From Chlorophyllum brunneum (taxonomy: Eukaryota; Basidiomycota; Agaricomycetes; Agaricales; Agaricaceae), in the NCBI GenBank assembly GCA_963576785.1, contig OY756146.1, forward strand, positions 2,170,001 to 2,234,000: 64,000 nt of DNA, in the 5' to 3' direction. The position numbers were made by a program, and so were the translations under genes. Below are positions 1 to 13,100 of this stretch, piece after piece (position 1 is the first letter of the stretch; every line of letters begins with the position of its first letter). The notes under the pieces were generated by a model, which saw nothing but the letters and a program-made list of their open reading frames with translations, was not told where the DNA came from and searched no databases.

Positions 1-766
1 GTGAGGACGGGCTGGATCTAAGGTCAGGGAAATGACTTGAAGGAGAATTTATCTCGGTGTCTTCCACGCTCAAGCCTGTGGCGTTCATAGATCGCTTTGG
101 CTTGACGTGAATAGTGCCATCGCGAGAGATAGCTCTGCTGCCCCCATTTGACAAACGATTCGACATCGATTCTTCGTCAATGCGAGATAATTGTACACGC
201 TGTTCCGATGGTCCTGCTCCGATATGATCCTCACGAGTGCCGGAAAATATGTTTTTCCCTTTCCACGGCTTGGGTTGCATCCTCTCAAACCCCCCACCCC
301 AAAGGTCTGCGTCCGTGTACCCTTGCGCATTTCCAGACGGACCACTACCCGAGCCACCACCACTCCTTGAGTTTCTCTGGGATGTTGGACCACTCTGGAT
401 ACTGTGTGAGTAAGTGCAAAGTTTGCAAATCACCGGTATGCACCTTGTCAGTTTTGAATTCTGGCCGCTTCCGCGTTCTCCTCCACCCCTTCCAGACAAA
501 TATCGTGCCGAGCCTTGACCTACTCGACCGTCCCATGCAGTGAAACACGCATAAACCAACTCCAGCCAGCCACAATCCCAGATATACCAAAGCCACAACC
601 GTGCTTACAGTTGGTCCAACTTCGATCTCGCGTTTAATGAAACGAGTCTCACTAACCGAAAGCATTCAGTTTCAGCCCTCAGTAATAGACAGTGGCGGGG
701 GGCTTACCTATCATTTGCGGAAGCATAAGCTCGATGATTACTAAAGCCAGGTATAGCGATATACAT
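1..766 (-). CDS. Single-pass membrane protein with Ser/Gly-rich tail (partial, runs off the left edge)
   Basis: I do not recognise the family. Spliced model on the minus strand: exons 766-708, 651-444 and 394 to beyond position 1, with introns of 56 and 49 nt that keep frame. The start was chosen at 766 because its exon (begins MYIAIPGF) joins in phase through a GTAAGC donor to the exon holding the membrane segment. An ATG at 665 would lie inside that intron. One hydrophobic stretch (VALVYLGLWLAGVGLCVF, about residues 35-52) is followed by basic residues (WRRTRKRP) and then a long Ser/Gly-rich, probably disordered tail. The tail stays open to the window edge. This suggests a type-I or tail-exposed single-span protein. 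The C-terminus is missing, so the function cannot be judged. Confidence 0.55.
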
Positions 767-2689
767 GGTAGAATTATATGAACCTTGAATGAGCCACAAG
801 GGCTTAGGCGTGGAATTAAGGACTCAGTGGTGGTGGTGGTGGTAGAGGGAAGAATAGAGGTTTTCCTTGGTAAGCCGCATAATGTTAGCCCTAGGATGCA
901 GGATGCATAGGTTTACGGTATGATCCTTGTTCAACAGGTGGGATGAAGTATCTTGATGATATGATGATGATGAGTTTGATAAGTATTTTTAGAATGTGAA
1001 AACTCTTTGTTCCTCAAATATTGGATTCATACCACTCATGGGATCATTTGCTTGGTCCTCGCGGTCTCCTGTAAAAACAAGTTAACTGTTGTGTGAAACC
1101 GTTAAGGTTAGATGAACTGTTCATACCCGAAGGCGTGACTGTCCTCATTTACGCTCCCTGTATCTTTCCACATGATGGCCGAAGAAGGCAGTGTAACCGA
1201 GCGTTGACTACGGATGATTTCCTAACAGACAAGGGAACAAGAATAGCTCTGACTGCTGGCGCCCTTGCATTACCGGGTAACAAGGAAACGGAGTAGAGAT
1301 GAGATGTTTACGTGCATGAGTCGGTGGTATCAAATACAGGATACCGATCGTGCATTGGGTCAGGCATCGAGGTACTATTTTTAGGTATGCTTAATGGTTA
1401 TTTCTGAGTACCGCTTTTGTTCCCAAAGCTCTCGTTTGATTATTGTTCGTATGTGTAGTTGAAGGACAAAGCAACCCTGGTCTGGCCGAGCGGTTGTGTT
1501 GATTTCAGGAAACTGTATATCAGTATATCCAAGATCGACTGGTTACAGATAGACATCATTGAAATTGAAAAACACATACATAGACCCTGATTGTGATTCG
1601 GTTCTAACCAAATAAGCACTAGGTGATCAATTGTTAATCAGTTTATCATTTCGAACTGAGGACACTGTGGGGAATGGTTTCTATACACCCGAAGCGACCG
1701 TGGAAAGCATCAAACAACAGTTGATAATCAAAGTTCGATGAAGCTTTAGTGTGAACAAGAATACTTGTAACGCCTGTTGTATATGAGGTGAAACTCGCAG
1801 CACCAAGGTAGTTTCCTGGCTGCGCGTGAAAATGGTGACGGCATGCATGGGATTAGTAGTTTTTTCCCAGTTGAGGTGGGATTGGAGCTCTTCGGGGCTG
1901 AAAATATGGGCGTTGGCGTTGGCGAAGATGTCGCACGTCTTTGCCGAGCGTCAATGGGGCGTTTTCATGGGTAAGAAGTGACTGTTATGCATATTAGTGG
2001 GGTACTTCGGGTTGCAGGATGTCGGATGGCATCCATCCGTTGATATCATCGGCAGCACGCCATAACACAGCCACTCAGTGGAAAAACATACCAGAAACTA
2101 AAATTCTTTTGGAAATTGACTTATTTGAGTTTGACACTAATTGGTATGACACATTTCACGTTCAATGTCATCACATGCGATGATGAGTGCAGTGCAGACT
2201 ATGAGCGCTCGCTGTGAAAATTTAGAAACGCTTGCTGTGCAGTTACGGTGGCTTTCTTCTGACCCACATTCTCTCGACATTAGGGTTGCGAGCCTCGTGT
2301 GGAGCTGCGGCGGAAAAAAGGGACGGGGAATATCCGATCAGGGCATCGTGTGAACAGGAAACATTTGGCTCTCGTTTACCCGAAGCTCGTCCTGGTTCTG
2401 ACAGCTCTTGCTGGACCCACCAGCCTAGCCAGCTCTCCTTCTCTGTCTGGTCCGGTACGTGACATACAACCTTTCAAATCGTTCAATATTGACGTTCTCT
2501 GGTCTCTCCTACATTCCCTATGACAAATACCCTCCCCTCGCCCGGCTGCATCAACATGAATACCCGATAACCCTCTCATAGCCCTTCCCGCGGATTCTTG
2601 GCCGGCTCTTCGTTCATTCCTTTCCCCCGACAAACGTGGTTCTGGCCCTCGGAACCGCAGAACCCGCACCCATCCAACCCATTCCTTTC
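767..2689. other. Intergenic region, no gene seen
   Basis: About 1.9 kb between the divergent gene at the left edge and the Ser-rich gene. It holds a GGT-type microsatellite near 829-845. The part from about 2450 to 2689 is pyrimidine-rich, as expected for the promoter and 5' UTR of the downstream gene. No frame continues convincingly through splicing; the short open frames here lack ATG starts or conserved motifs. Confidence 0.5.
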
Positions 2690-5600
2690 ATGACTACCAC
2701 CACCGCTCATCCAACTCACAGTCGTTTTCCTCGTGCTGGGTTCAACCTCGGGCTAAAATCGCAGTCGGAGCTTCGCAGTCGGACGCTGGGGTCTAAAAAA
2801 GACGACGAAGACTGGTACATTCCCTACACTGGGCCTTACGAGTCGCCACCGGAGCCACGGTCCCCGGGGAATAGAGACCGAGATAGTTGGGGCGATCCTG
2901 TATATGGTTTGAGCGATGGAGAGGCTTTCGAGGATACTGCGCCCCATGTCCATTATTATGATGACTCAAGTGATCGGGGACACGGCTTCAGGCCTTCCGA
3001 TGAGAGTCAAATCATAGGGCGGGAACGTGCGCGCTCACTTTCATCCAACTACACCGCGTCAGGGATGGATCATGCCAGGTCAAGTCGCAGCGCGCAACGG
3101 CGATACAACCCAAGTGTCGACCATCGTCCGTCCGTCCCATCCTACGTCAGCTCAGATGTTGGTGGTGTAGGCGAATCGCCCGTTCCTCATCTACGCCAAC
3201 CAAAGGACCGGCCGCTCACTCATCGAGCCAGCCTTGCTAGTATCTTTACATTCGGTGTGAAATCTCCTTCATCTCCCGTCCCTGCCGACCGTGGTGCGAA
3301 GTCACCGCCCCGGAAACGATCTGTCAGACCCAATACCACTTCCGCTGGAGACAGTTCTGGAAACAGGCTGTCAACCAACGATCATCGACGTACAACTTCC
3401 GGAGACTCCCATAACAACACAATACGTGCCAGACGTGGATTTAAGGGAATAGTCCAAAGTATCAACTCCCAGACGACGACGGAAGAGGATTATTACAACT
3501 CTTACTATTCGACTCTCGTTCACACCCCAGCGAAACACCGAAGGTCTATGTCCGCCAACCATTCTTCCCCGGACTCTCCACCCACCCAATCTGTTTCTTC
3601 AGCTTCTCAACATCCTTACGCCCTCGCATCGACCCAAACAGAAAACCAAACCGAGGCTACCCCTACCAACCCGAAATCTGCACCTCCGTTCACTACTACA
3701 CAACTTACCTCACCAATCATTCCCAAGCTCACATTCTCCGATTCCCCGCCTCGCCATCCTCATGGCGCTGGTCCTTCAAACCCGGCTCCCAACAATGGCG
3801 CGCCGCATAGACAGATCAAAGGATCTGTGTCAACCCCTAATCTCCAAGCTTCGAAAAATACCCTGGGCGTATCTCGCCATGTACCAAAAGGTATAGATAG
3901 ATGGTTGTCAGCCGAGACTTGGTGTGATGCCCTGTTCTTTCCACGGCCTCGACTAAAAATAAAGAACGACCCGGGAGCGGGCTGGAGTAGACGGGTTGTT
4001 AGCCCTCCAGGAAGCCCTGTCCTCACATCTGATCCCGGAGCCAATCAAGAAACGGAGAGCGTTCCTTCAAGAGTGTTAGCGCATTCGAGGTCGCTTGTGA
4101 ATCTGGGAGAAGGCAATGAAGGAGATATTCGCCAGGATCAATCCCCCGCTGAAGCTCCCCTAGGTCTTCCTCCCATTGTACCGCAGACACAATCACAACC
4201 TTTGGTTGGGGGCGCGGGACAATTACCAGCCCTGAATGGCCATTTACGGCCACCACGGCCTAAGAGCTGGTCCTCGGATGATCTGGACCTCCCAAGCCCC
4301 ATACCTTCTTTGACCAAGTGAGCAATTCAACTTCGAGGCAGTTGGAAACGGTATTGATCTTGATTATAGGGTGCTTGCCGATGGCCAGAGATTGGAGTCA
4401 GAACGTAAGGAGTGGCAAAGTAAGGCCTTCGGGTCTATTGGCAACAGACAGGCTCGTAACGTCTCCCGCTCCCGCTCCAAGTCCCTTACGGCAAATGGAA
4501 GAAATAAAAGCAGTCGGGTGCAGACCAACATGGATTTCTTGGCGGCCCGCGCAGTCCACGGCAACCAAAACGTCATTCCCGTCGTACCCTCTGCACTCAA
4601 ACACCGGAAGGTGCCCTCACAGCAAGGGACGACATCCTACTCATCACATACTAACTCCAACCCGCAAACTCAGACCAACACCAGCTCTCTCATACGTACT
4701 CTGACCCACTCTTCCAAATCGCACTCTCGTGATCATTCTCGTAATGACTCATGGAGCAAGTCGGCACTCAAGGCTGTCAAATCGACTACTGTCCCATGTT
4801 GCGATGATCATGCCACTACGACCCCTACGGACGAGAAAAAGACGGGGCAGCACCAGAATGATCTAGAGAATATGCTACCGAAAAATGACGTTCAAGTCAT
4901 TCGACCTGTCGATACCCCTTCCGTTCTTGTCAACCCATCAACAACGCTGTCAGCACCTGCCTTGGGACCCTCACCGACACCGTCCAATACATCATCGGGC
5001 ATCACCGACCCACGGGTCGGTATCGCGATTTCCACTCCTCTGACGGATGAATCCCTTAGCCGAGATAATCTCAGACTCGCGTCACATCCTTACGCCCAGG
5101 GTGGTCTCTACTCCTACGCCGATCCTCGCACATCACACGAGAAACGCGCAGAGTATGCCGGACCACACCCGATCCAAACTCTCCGCCCTGCAGAAATTCC
5201 AGATGGACCAGCCGCTAGACATAAACTCCCACCCCATGTCATCCTTTCCCATCCTTATGCCCAAGCATCTCCCAGTCAAGACTCGTACGATGAGAGGTTG
5301 ATCAAACATCCTCGTCCTGATAGTAATGTCCCACCCCAGGAAAAGATGTGGGCACCTTTGGCGCCGGGGGTTGTCCGCGAAATTTTGCCAATGGATTTGA
5401 AATATTCGCCGTTTGTTGACCAGGATGGGAAGATGGAAGGTGATATGAAAGTGGCAATGGATATGACTGGGATTACTGACACTGTTGGTGTCGGTGAAGC
5501 TTTGGCGTATGCCGTTGAATGTCGTGAGAGAGAGGGGACCAGCGCTAGGGACAGCGGTGTAGGTACTAGCGAGAGCGCTCACGGATCCAGGTCTGGCGAT

Positions 5601-6952
5601 GTTGTTGCTGGAATTGCAACTGTGGATGAAGGAAACTGTGACTTGATAGAGAGGTTTGGTTCTGTTTCCAGATATCCCGGGCAATATGACGTTAGACGGC
5701 CGACATACCTTACGCCGAACGCTCATTCGCTAAATTCCCCGGAAACAGCACATACCTTTGCTTCATCTCCTTTGGAATACCGCTTCACGCCGAGAATCCC
5801 CGAGTTTGTACGGACAGTGACAAAAGTACCCACACCGATTATGCATTCGCAAAATTCGTCGCAAAGGAACTCTCCTCGTCCACTTGGAAGTCCGACCGAC
5901 CTTGTTGGATTCCAAGATCTGTTTTACAAACCGGGAACTGGTATGCTCAAGGAGCCGCGCAAGCAGAAGTCGTTTGACGAGCAGAGTTCGACTGGTTCAC
6001 AGACGCGGTTATCTAACATCCCTTTCGACCTGAAGTTCCCCAATCAGAGGCGAGCGAGTGGATTGACGACGCTAGCGCGGAAGTTGAGCCAGGAGTATGA
6101 TCAGCTTTCGAATAAGGATCGAACGATTAGCCAGTACTCTCATTCGAGTAGTAGTGCCACCAATGGATCTCCACGACCACCCGATGCTCGGAGACCAATG
6201 GAAGGTAGTTTGGAGTTCGTGTTTGAAGAACTGGCGAATCCGGATTCACCTACTCCTGGCACGTATATCAACGAACAAGGACGTACGAGGGTAACTCTTC
6301 CGTTTGGACCTCAGGATAACATACCCGAAGACGTTGCTTCTGCGTCCTTTATGGGAAGTGAGAAGGAAGGGGAGGAGAGTGAGGACGAGACTGGTGCGTA
6401 ACATTTTTTTTGTAGATTAGCTGAAGGCAGATCTGATTAGGCTCCACAGAGGTCTTCCATCTCAAACAAGTTGGGACAGCCACGCCCTCTGCGATTAATG
6501 CTGATCACCGGCTTTCGTATACTGGTCTGATGGGATATGAAACTGAGCGTCACGAAACTAGCGCCACTCACCCTGTACCGGTGACCGATGCTGTTAGGCC
6601 CACTGAGGCTGGAGCTCCCTTGTCTCCTATATCCAGCTCCACCTCCGAAGCTCGCGTTATGTCAGGTCTGCAACCTCCGCTCACAGATAATACCCGTAGC
6701 AGTTTCTACACCACTTCGACGGGGTCCCGCATGTCGGGTTTATCCGACTTCCCTATCCCTCCAAGAGATCACCTTTTATCGTCATTCTTCCTCGACGCGA
6801 ATGGGCGACCATCAATGCAAGTGAGAGGGGAGGAAAGTGGGCCGTCTGTGGTTTCTCGGACTTTTAACTCTAGTAATCGATTAACTTTTGGTGCTGGTGC
6901 TGATGCGGAGGATATCGTCCAAGCGCTATCCAGTCAACCACATCATTTCTAG
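2690..6952 (+). CDS. Large Ser-rich, predicted disordered protein
   Basis: Three exons, 2690-4317, 4370-6393 and 6441-6952, are joined by 52- and 47-nt introns (donors GTGAGC and GTGCGT) and keep frame, giving 1,387 residues. The ATG at 2690 is the first in the long frame; the frame opens upstream only from a GTG. The protein is rich in Ser, Pro, Thr, Arg and Asn, with many SPP/PRP-like patches and RSRS clusters. No transmembrane segment or recognisable domain is visible. The two halves repeat the same compositional style (for example HPYA and SHPYAQ motifs near residues 310, 780 and 840), but I see no true repeat. Large low-complexity proteins of this kind in basidiomycetes are often polarity, septation or signalling scaffolds; that is only a guess. 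The exon structure is well supported. Confidence 0.8.
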
Positions 6953-7461
6953 TTGACATAACTTCAATTAACTTTTTTTTGAGCCATTCAACATGCCCTT
7001 TGATATTATGTTGCTTCGAGTTCAGAAGTTGTATGTATAATTTTTTGCGTTCAGGTTCTACGCATTCAAATACCTTATTCTTCATGATAAATCCTGGATG
7101 TGGTTTCTTCGTTTCACTATAGGTAGATGTGATTTTGGATTTCATTTCGGGGTTGTATATACTTATTGTGTGTTTCGCCTTGCAGTTATTTATCTTCACC
7201 CTCTGATAAGTCTTGTAATTGTCTTCATCGACAATCGGGACGTCTAACAAGGATTGACCGCTCGAATAAGTGGGACTCATTCTTCCTCGGAGTTTCGGGA
7301 GCCGAAGCTGACTTTCTTGTATCATTCGAGTAGAACTTTCTCCTAACCATTTAAACTTTACAAAGAGGTACGTAGAGCATCTTCGAGTTGCGGGTCAATG
7401 TCCGCCAACAGGTCCACCAAATCGTCCTAAAAATCATCAGCCTCCGATTCCGGCCCAGAAA
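6953..7461. other. Short convergent intergenic region
   Basis: About 500 bp between the 3' ends of the Ser-rich gene (+) and the dehydrogenase (-). It is AT-rich and presumably holds both 3' UTRs. A 151-codon minus-strand open frame here lacks any motif and shows no splice extension, so I did not call it. Confidence 0.4.
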
Positions 7462-8608
7462 TCACTCACTCACCCACAACTTATTCTCTCTCCTCTTTCC
7501 CTCTTCTCCAAGCACAAAATTAGCCGGTTCATCGACGCGATTCAGGTTAATATATGCACCCCTCAAACTCTCTTCGTCATTCTCACCACCAACACATGCC
7601 CACGCAATTTGTTCCCCGCCTTCTTCAGCTTTTCGTGCAAAAAAGTGCATATAGATGGATATTATCCTTCCTACAATGCCCGGTGCTGATCTTTGAAGTT
7701 CGGAATGACACACTCCGGGGTTGATACAGGTGACGATGACATTTTTCGTTGATAGACGGGAAGCGAGTGCTCGGACAAAGAACATATTCAGGACTAGTAC
7801 CATGTCAGATTTTGTTAGGAAAGTATTCATGGAAGGCTCACGTTTGGTATCAAAGTATCGCTGATTGAACACGCTGTATATCGTGAACCTCGGTTGCAGC
7901 TTTCAAGGCAATCTTTTGTACATACTTTAGCTTGGACGGGAGTTGTTTACTCCCCATGGTCTTGAACGCATTCGAACTGTACAAGACCTCATCTCGAATA
8001 CGCCCGAAGTAGTGGCCTTCGCTCCCCACAACCACCACTCTGGGCGTAACGCCGAACCTTTCTGCTGTTTGTAGCAAGAGAGGTATACAGCGAAGTACAA
8101 TCAATGATTGCGAGATATTGTTGACCTGCAACCTGTTGTGCCTCGTTAGCTTCTCGCCATACCAGTGCTCTCAGGATGCAATCACTCACATTTCTTCAAA
8201 CCCATTTTTCGTCGGCGCGTGCTCAGCACCCGGGTACGACATTATGCCTGCATTAAGCACCACCAAATCCAACCTTTCTAATTCTTTCAGGGCCCTCTCA
8301 ACAAATATCCCCACTGACTCGAAATCGGTTAAGTCAACCCACCACGCCTCTACTTTCTTATATCCCACCTCTTCCTGAATTCGCCTCACAGCATCATCAC
8401 CTTTCGACTGATTCCGGCACCCCAGAACGAGTCTTCCCGGATTCATAGTTGCGAGATGTTTGGCCGCTTCAAAACCTAGTCCAGTGTTCGCACCGACTAT
8501 GATTACCGTCTTTTCTGCTAAATCGACTTTGGGGAGGGGTGTGAAGGAATATAAAGTGTCCAAGGTGATACCTATGACAGTTTTCCGCATGCTGGTTTCG
8601 CTTTGCAA
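7462..8608 (-). CDS. Short-chain dehydrogenase/reductase, retinol-dehydrogenase-like
   Basis: NAD(P)-dependent oxidoreductase of the SDR superfamily; the substrate is unknown. Four exons, 8608-8190, 8132-7926, 7873-7842 and 7793-7462, give 329 residues; introns are 57, 52 and 48 nt. The Rossmann motif GANTGLG sits near residue 40 (TGxxxGxG type) and the NAG motif (VLNAGIM) near 120. The catalytic Ser lies in VVVVGSEGH, and the catalytic Tyr/Lys pair is in YFDTK. YFDTK is read correctly only after the 32-nt third exon is joined to exon 4, giving RYFDTKLLNMFF. The layout matches fungal WW-oxidoreductase/retinol-dehydrogenase-like SDRs. The start at 8608 could also be the internal Met seven codons later. 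All key residues are present, so the enzyme should be active. Confidence 0.88.
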
Positions 8609-9294
8609 GCTGTTAGCTGTGGGAGTGCATCCTGCATATGTTGGATTATATATAAGTCAGCGCCTGGTAGCTAGTAGCATCCAACTCCCACATCGAAGGT
8701 GGTCTATTTCCGGCACCACATGGCACTACAAGTATCCAAATAATAGGACCTTGTATTCATATGATGTTCTTCGCTACTCGCCAATGTATCTCATGCTCTA
8801 ACATGTGAGTAGTGCTCTCTGGATTCGAGACCCTAAAGCATCCATCGAGGAGCCATCATAAGGCAAGAGCGTCCTCCCCTCCACTTCACGATCATTTAAA
8901 TCCAAGTACCCAGCAACGCCGGACAAGTGCGCCACTCGGACAAACTGCTGCGTGTAGCTTTAGGTATTTAGGGTTTGGCAACTCCGGATTGGTGGTCGTA
9001 GCGAAAGTGATGGCACAGGAATACAGAACCATATAAGAGCCGCCAGATTTGGATTTAAAGTATCTATGGTATAGGTATTGGGCTCTGAATAAATTAGATG
9101 GGTTAGGACAACGCGAATACTGATAATCGCTCACTGCAACTTCCTCAAAACACAACTTCATGGTTGTTGAACACGTCACATAGAGCAGTTTCAAGTGTCA
9201 ATCCGTTTGATAATCTTTAAATCTTGTCGACCTCGAGTTCTGAGTCGATCCGATCGAAGTTATTGCCCACGCATTTCCAGGCCTTGTCTATACA

Positions 9295-9680
9295 TCAGCA
9301 ACTGGCAAAAGCTTGGGACAATTTTCCTTGAGATCCCAGCCAGGTGAAGGAGGCAAGATGCGACACAAATGAGTGGATGTGAGTGCATTGCCAACATGCA
9401 TGTTGAGCGCAGTCCGCTCCTCGTTCGTCATAGCACCGGTGATACGATCGCCATGCTGCGATCGTATCGCCAAAAATTTTTTGGGCATCTACATTTCGAG
9501 CGTGTAATATCAAAAATCCCAAACAACGAGCATACATGACGGGCTTCCCGTCAGGCCCTGCATCAATCTGATTCTGAAGACATTGATCGTACGCGTCGTA
9601 CTTTCGTATCTCATTCACAAGGGGGGAAGAGGCACTCGTTGTGGGAAGAGTGGCCGAGGCGCTGGCATCGGCATTGTAGT
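9295..9680 (-). CDS. Possible exon of an unknown Cys-containing protein
   Basis: The minus strand is open from an acceptor-like CACAG (about 9681) through roughly 126 codons. It starts with a short Ser/Ala/Thr-rich stretch (ASASATLPTTSASS) and continues with a Cys-containing region (motifs YDQCLQNQ, YARCLGF, YHRCYDERGADC). Codon composition looks coding and differs from the surrounding spacer. I could not find an in-phase upstream exon with a start codon or signal peptide. It is therefore either an internal or terminal exon of a small secreted-type protein or a decayed gene. The family is not recognised. Confidence 0.25.
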
Positions 9681-10137
9681 CTGTGATTGACGGTCAGCCA
9701 TGGCATGTATGGGTCCTGGTCACATCCGCTCCTCCGCTTAGTTTCACCACGTCACTCACTGATCTGTTATGGTCTCCGGGAGCTTTCGGTCAATGTAGCA
9801 TATTTCTTTGGCCATAAAACCAATCATAATCCTTTGTCAAGTGACCAGTTTCCTCACACGAGTCCTTTCTGGTTTCAAAGCTGAAATTTGAAACATGCTG
9901 ACCCTTGTAGTAAGAACAGTGTCTTTCTGCTGTCTAGTTTTCCACTTTAAACCTGTGCTCATAGACATCACTTCTAGGGATGTAAGTGCGAGGGCAGTAC
10001 CAACAAGTTTAGGATATACGTGTAATTCATATCAAATTTAGACCTGCGAACCCAAGAACGTTATTCACCACCGGACCAGACCACCTTATCATTTAATGAT
10101 AAATACCAACAACGGGACAAATCTACAAATACAGACG

Positions 10138-10158
10138 GAGGAGAGAGAGAGAGAGAGG
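10138..10158. repeat. GA dinucleotide microsatellite
   Basis: A run of about ten GA units just downstream of the SMC1 stop codon, read CT-rich on the gene's own strand. A simple repeat in the 3' flank. Confidence 0.8.
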
Positions 10159-10188
10159 AAAGCAAGGCTAGGTAAAAAAAAATCACAA

Positions 10189-13100
10189 CTAATCATCATA
10201 CTCCGTCAACTACGAAAAATGCACATCAGCAACCCGAAAATCAATAAAGACCAAAAAAAAAGACACTCACATCTAACGTCAAAGTCCGAGAACTATTCAC
10301 ATCCTGATCCCTATAAATCCCAACCAACGAATGTCCCTTCTCATACAACGAGCCCTTAAGACTAATCACAATAAACTGGAACGCATCCGACGCATGAAAA
10401 CGAATATAGTTGGCCACTTTTGCTACATTTGTGTTATCCAGCGCAGCATCGACTTCATCGAGGACAAAGAATGGTGCAGGTTGGTAACTGTGAATAGCGA
10501 AGAGGAGAGCGAGAGCTGCGACTGTCTTTTCGCCACCTGATAGTTGTTCCATGTCTCGGAATCGTTTCATGGGTGGCATGGCGTGGTATTTGATACCACC
10601 TAGGTATGGTTCCTTGTACACGTCAGCATTCGAGAGAAACTGTTCTTATTATCGAAAGACTTACTTCACTATCCTCCAAACTGAGGTATGCTACACCTCC
10701 CATAGGTGCCGCCTTACCCTTGGTCAGGTCCTTGTACACTTGGTCAATACGGTCAGAGATATGATTATATGCTTTGTTGAATAGCTCGCAGCTACAAACA
10801 TCTATCAGTATCACGTCGCAATTTCACCCGTAGATGCGTGAACATACCGTTTACTCTTAACTTCATTGAAATAATCTCTCGCATTCCTCGACTCCTTCCT
10901 CGCCTTATCCGCCTCCTTCTCAGTATCCGCCAACTTGGCTTCAACGTCATCCAACCTAAGTCACAATCAGCACCCCCTCCAATCCAGATGAATTCTAATC
11001 ACTCACCGTTCCATAGCTTTCATATTCGGCGCCATCCTCTCTATATCATTATTCGCACTCGTAATCTCCTTATCAAACTGCGCAACCATCTCCGCAGGGT
11101 CTTGCGTCCTATCGTCCTCGTCTATCGAGTCAAAACTAACTTCAATACCAAAATCCGCAACGGCTTTTGGTTTCTGCGTGCCATCTTCGTCTTCATCCAG
11201 GTCCATTGCTACTTCTTCTCTCAAATTCTATCAGTGTGATAATGTAAGCGAAATGAATGCCGTGGATTCTTTCGTAACAGAGAATTACCTCTTCCATTGG
11301 CACATTCCGTAGGTTTCCAGAGAGAAGAGGCAGCCTAATCTCCTCCAGCCGACATTTGCGATAAATCGACGATCTCTCCAATGCCAATTTCTCGATTTCA
11401 TCATTCTGCACACACCCGGAAATCCATGTTAACCATCAGCGCTCAATCAACAACAGAAAAAAACTCACACAAGAACTAATCTCCTTGAGCGCCAGATCAA
11501 GCGCCCTAGCCGCCTTGGCGCTAACCTTCTTCGCCTGTTCCACCACCTTGGTTTTCTCCTCCAACCTCTCCTGCAACACACCGAGTTCCTCTCTCAAATC
11601 CGCGATTACGCTTTCCGTTTGGGCTAGCTCTTCTTGTATGACCTCTTTTTGCGTATTGAGGTTTTCGAGGTTGACATGTTCAGTTTGCATAGTCTGTTCC
11701 AGCCGTTGGATTCGTTCACGGGTGGTGGTGAGACCTTCGGATTCAAATGCCAGCCTGAGCAAAAATAGAGTTGGTGAGCCCTCGTGTATTGACTAGATGA
11801 AAGTGAAATGAAGCGTACTGATGCGTTAGCCGGGCGATTTGGGTATCAAACCTCAACCGTGCCTGGCTCTCCTCCTGCGCGACTCTCAACTGCCTCTCTT
11901 CATACTCTCTAATATTCTCTACACCAATCTTCTGACAGAACGCTCCAAACACGCTATCTTCAGCTTCATGAACTACCACCGCGAGTTGTTCGATACGGGC
12001 TTGAAGTGCTGAGAATGTCGTTTGCGCCTACATAGGAATCAAGGTGTACGGTTAAAAAAGCCAAATGTTGCGAAAGCAGCAGACGTACCTTTTTTAGTTG
12101 GGGTGCGTTTACCTTAAGATCATGTTCAAGGTGTCGCAGCTCTTCTTTAATACCGTTGATACGCAGTTTACAAGCAGTCTGAACATCAGTTTAGCAGCTT
12201 GACTGATATACATCAACGAACTTGAACGTACCAGATCGTCACGCTGTACAGTTAATGTAGATTCCAGTCTCGAAATCTCCGCCAATAGGTTTTCATCTGT
12301 CTTCGTGCGTGGTTTTTGCTTGTTTAGCTCTTTCAATTGGCTGAGCAAGCCCTCGCGGACACGAATAAGACCTAAAGTCCAATATCCATGGGTAAAGTGA
12401 TACAAAATTGGGCCAAATGTGAGCTTCTCACCTTGTACGTCCTTCTCATCCCACTTCTTATTCGAATTATGTGTACTCCTTCCACCAGTAATCAACCCAC
12501 TCTTGTGTATAACTGTTCCTTCCAGCGTCACGGCTACGACCATATCAGCTCTCCCCGATGTTTTCCACCAAGATAAAAAAACGTACCTTTAACCTCCTGA
12601 CCCTTCTCATAACAAACATATCTAGCAACTTCCATCGTATCACAAACAAGTGCGTTCCCACACGCATGGTGTATTGCCCGTTGAATCGCCGGCTCGTATT
12701 GTACGACATCAACTGCCAACCGTGTACCCTTTGCAAAAGCTCGGAATTTGTCATTGACAGGTTTAACTTGGATGGTGTCGAGTGGGATAAACGTTGCTTG
12801 GCCTGCGCGTTGATTGCGCATGTACTACGATAGAAAAAAGAGGACTTTCAGTTTGGATGGGGGGGAAGGGTACAGTACGACGTACCTCGATACAGTCAAT
12901 AGCTGTCTTTTCTTCGTCTACCACAATGGCGTCGATGTTCCTTCCGAGTACGACCGAAATCGCGGTTTCGTATTTCTTTGCGGTGGGTTTACACAAATCA
13001 ACCATTCTTCCTCTGACACCTACCGCCCAGGATCCCATAAGTGTTTATTCGTGCGTAACGGCAACCAGACTCACCTGGAAAGAGATCCTGCAAGTTCGCG

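Larger units (their letters stand above)
8609..10188. other. Intergenic region between the SDR and SMC1 genes
   Basis: 1.6 kb with one candidate coding exon (described separately at 9295-9680, minus). Stretches resembling splice sites occur at 9700-9850 on the minus strand, but I could not connect them to that exon in phase. A GA dinucleotide tract lies just past the SMC1 stop. Nothing else is recognisable. Confidence 0.4.

Noticed and set aside
2636..2689. Extra 18 N-terminal residues of the Ser-rich protein from GTG at 2636
   Set aside because: GTG is not a normal start in fungi; the first ATG is 2690.
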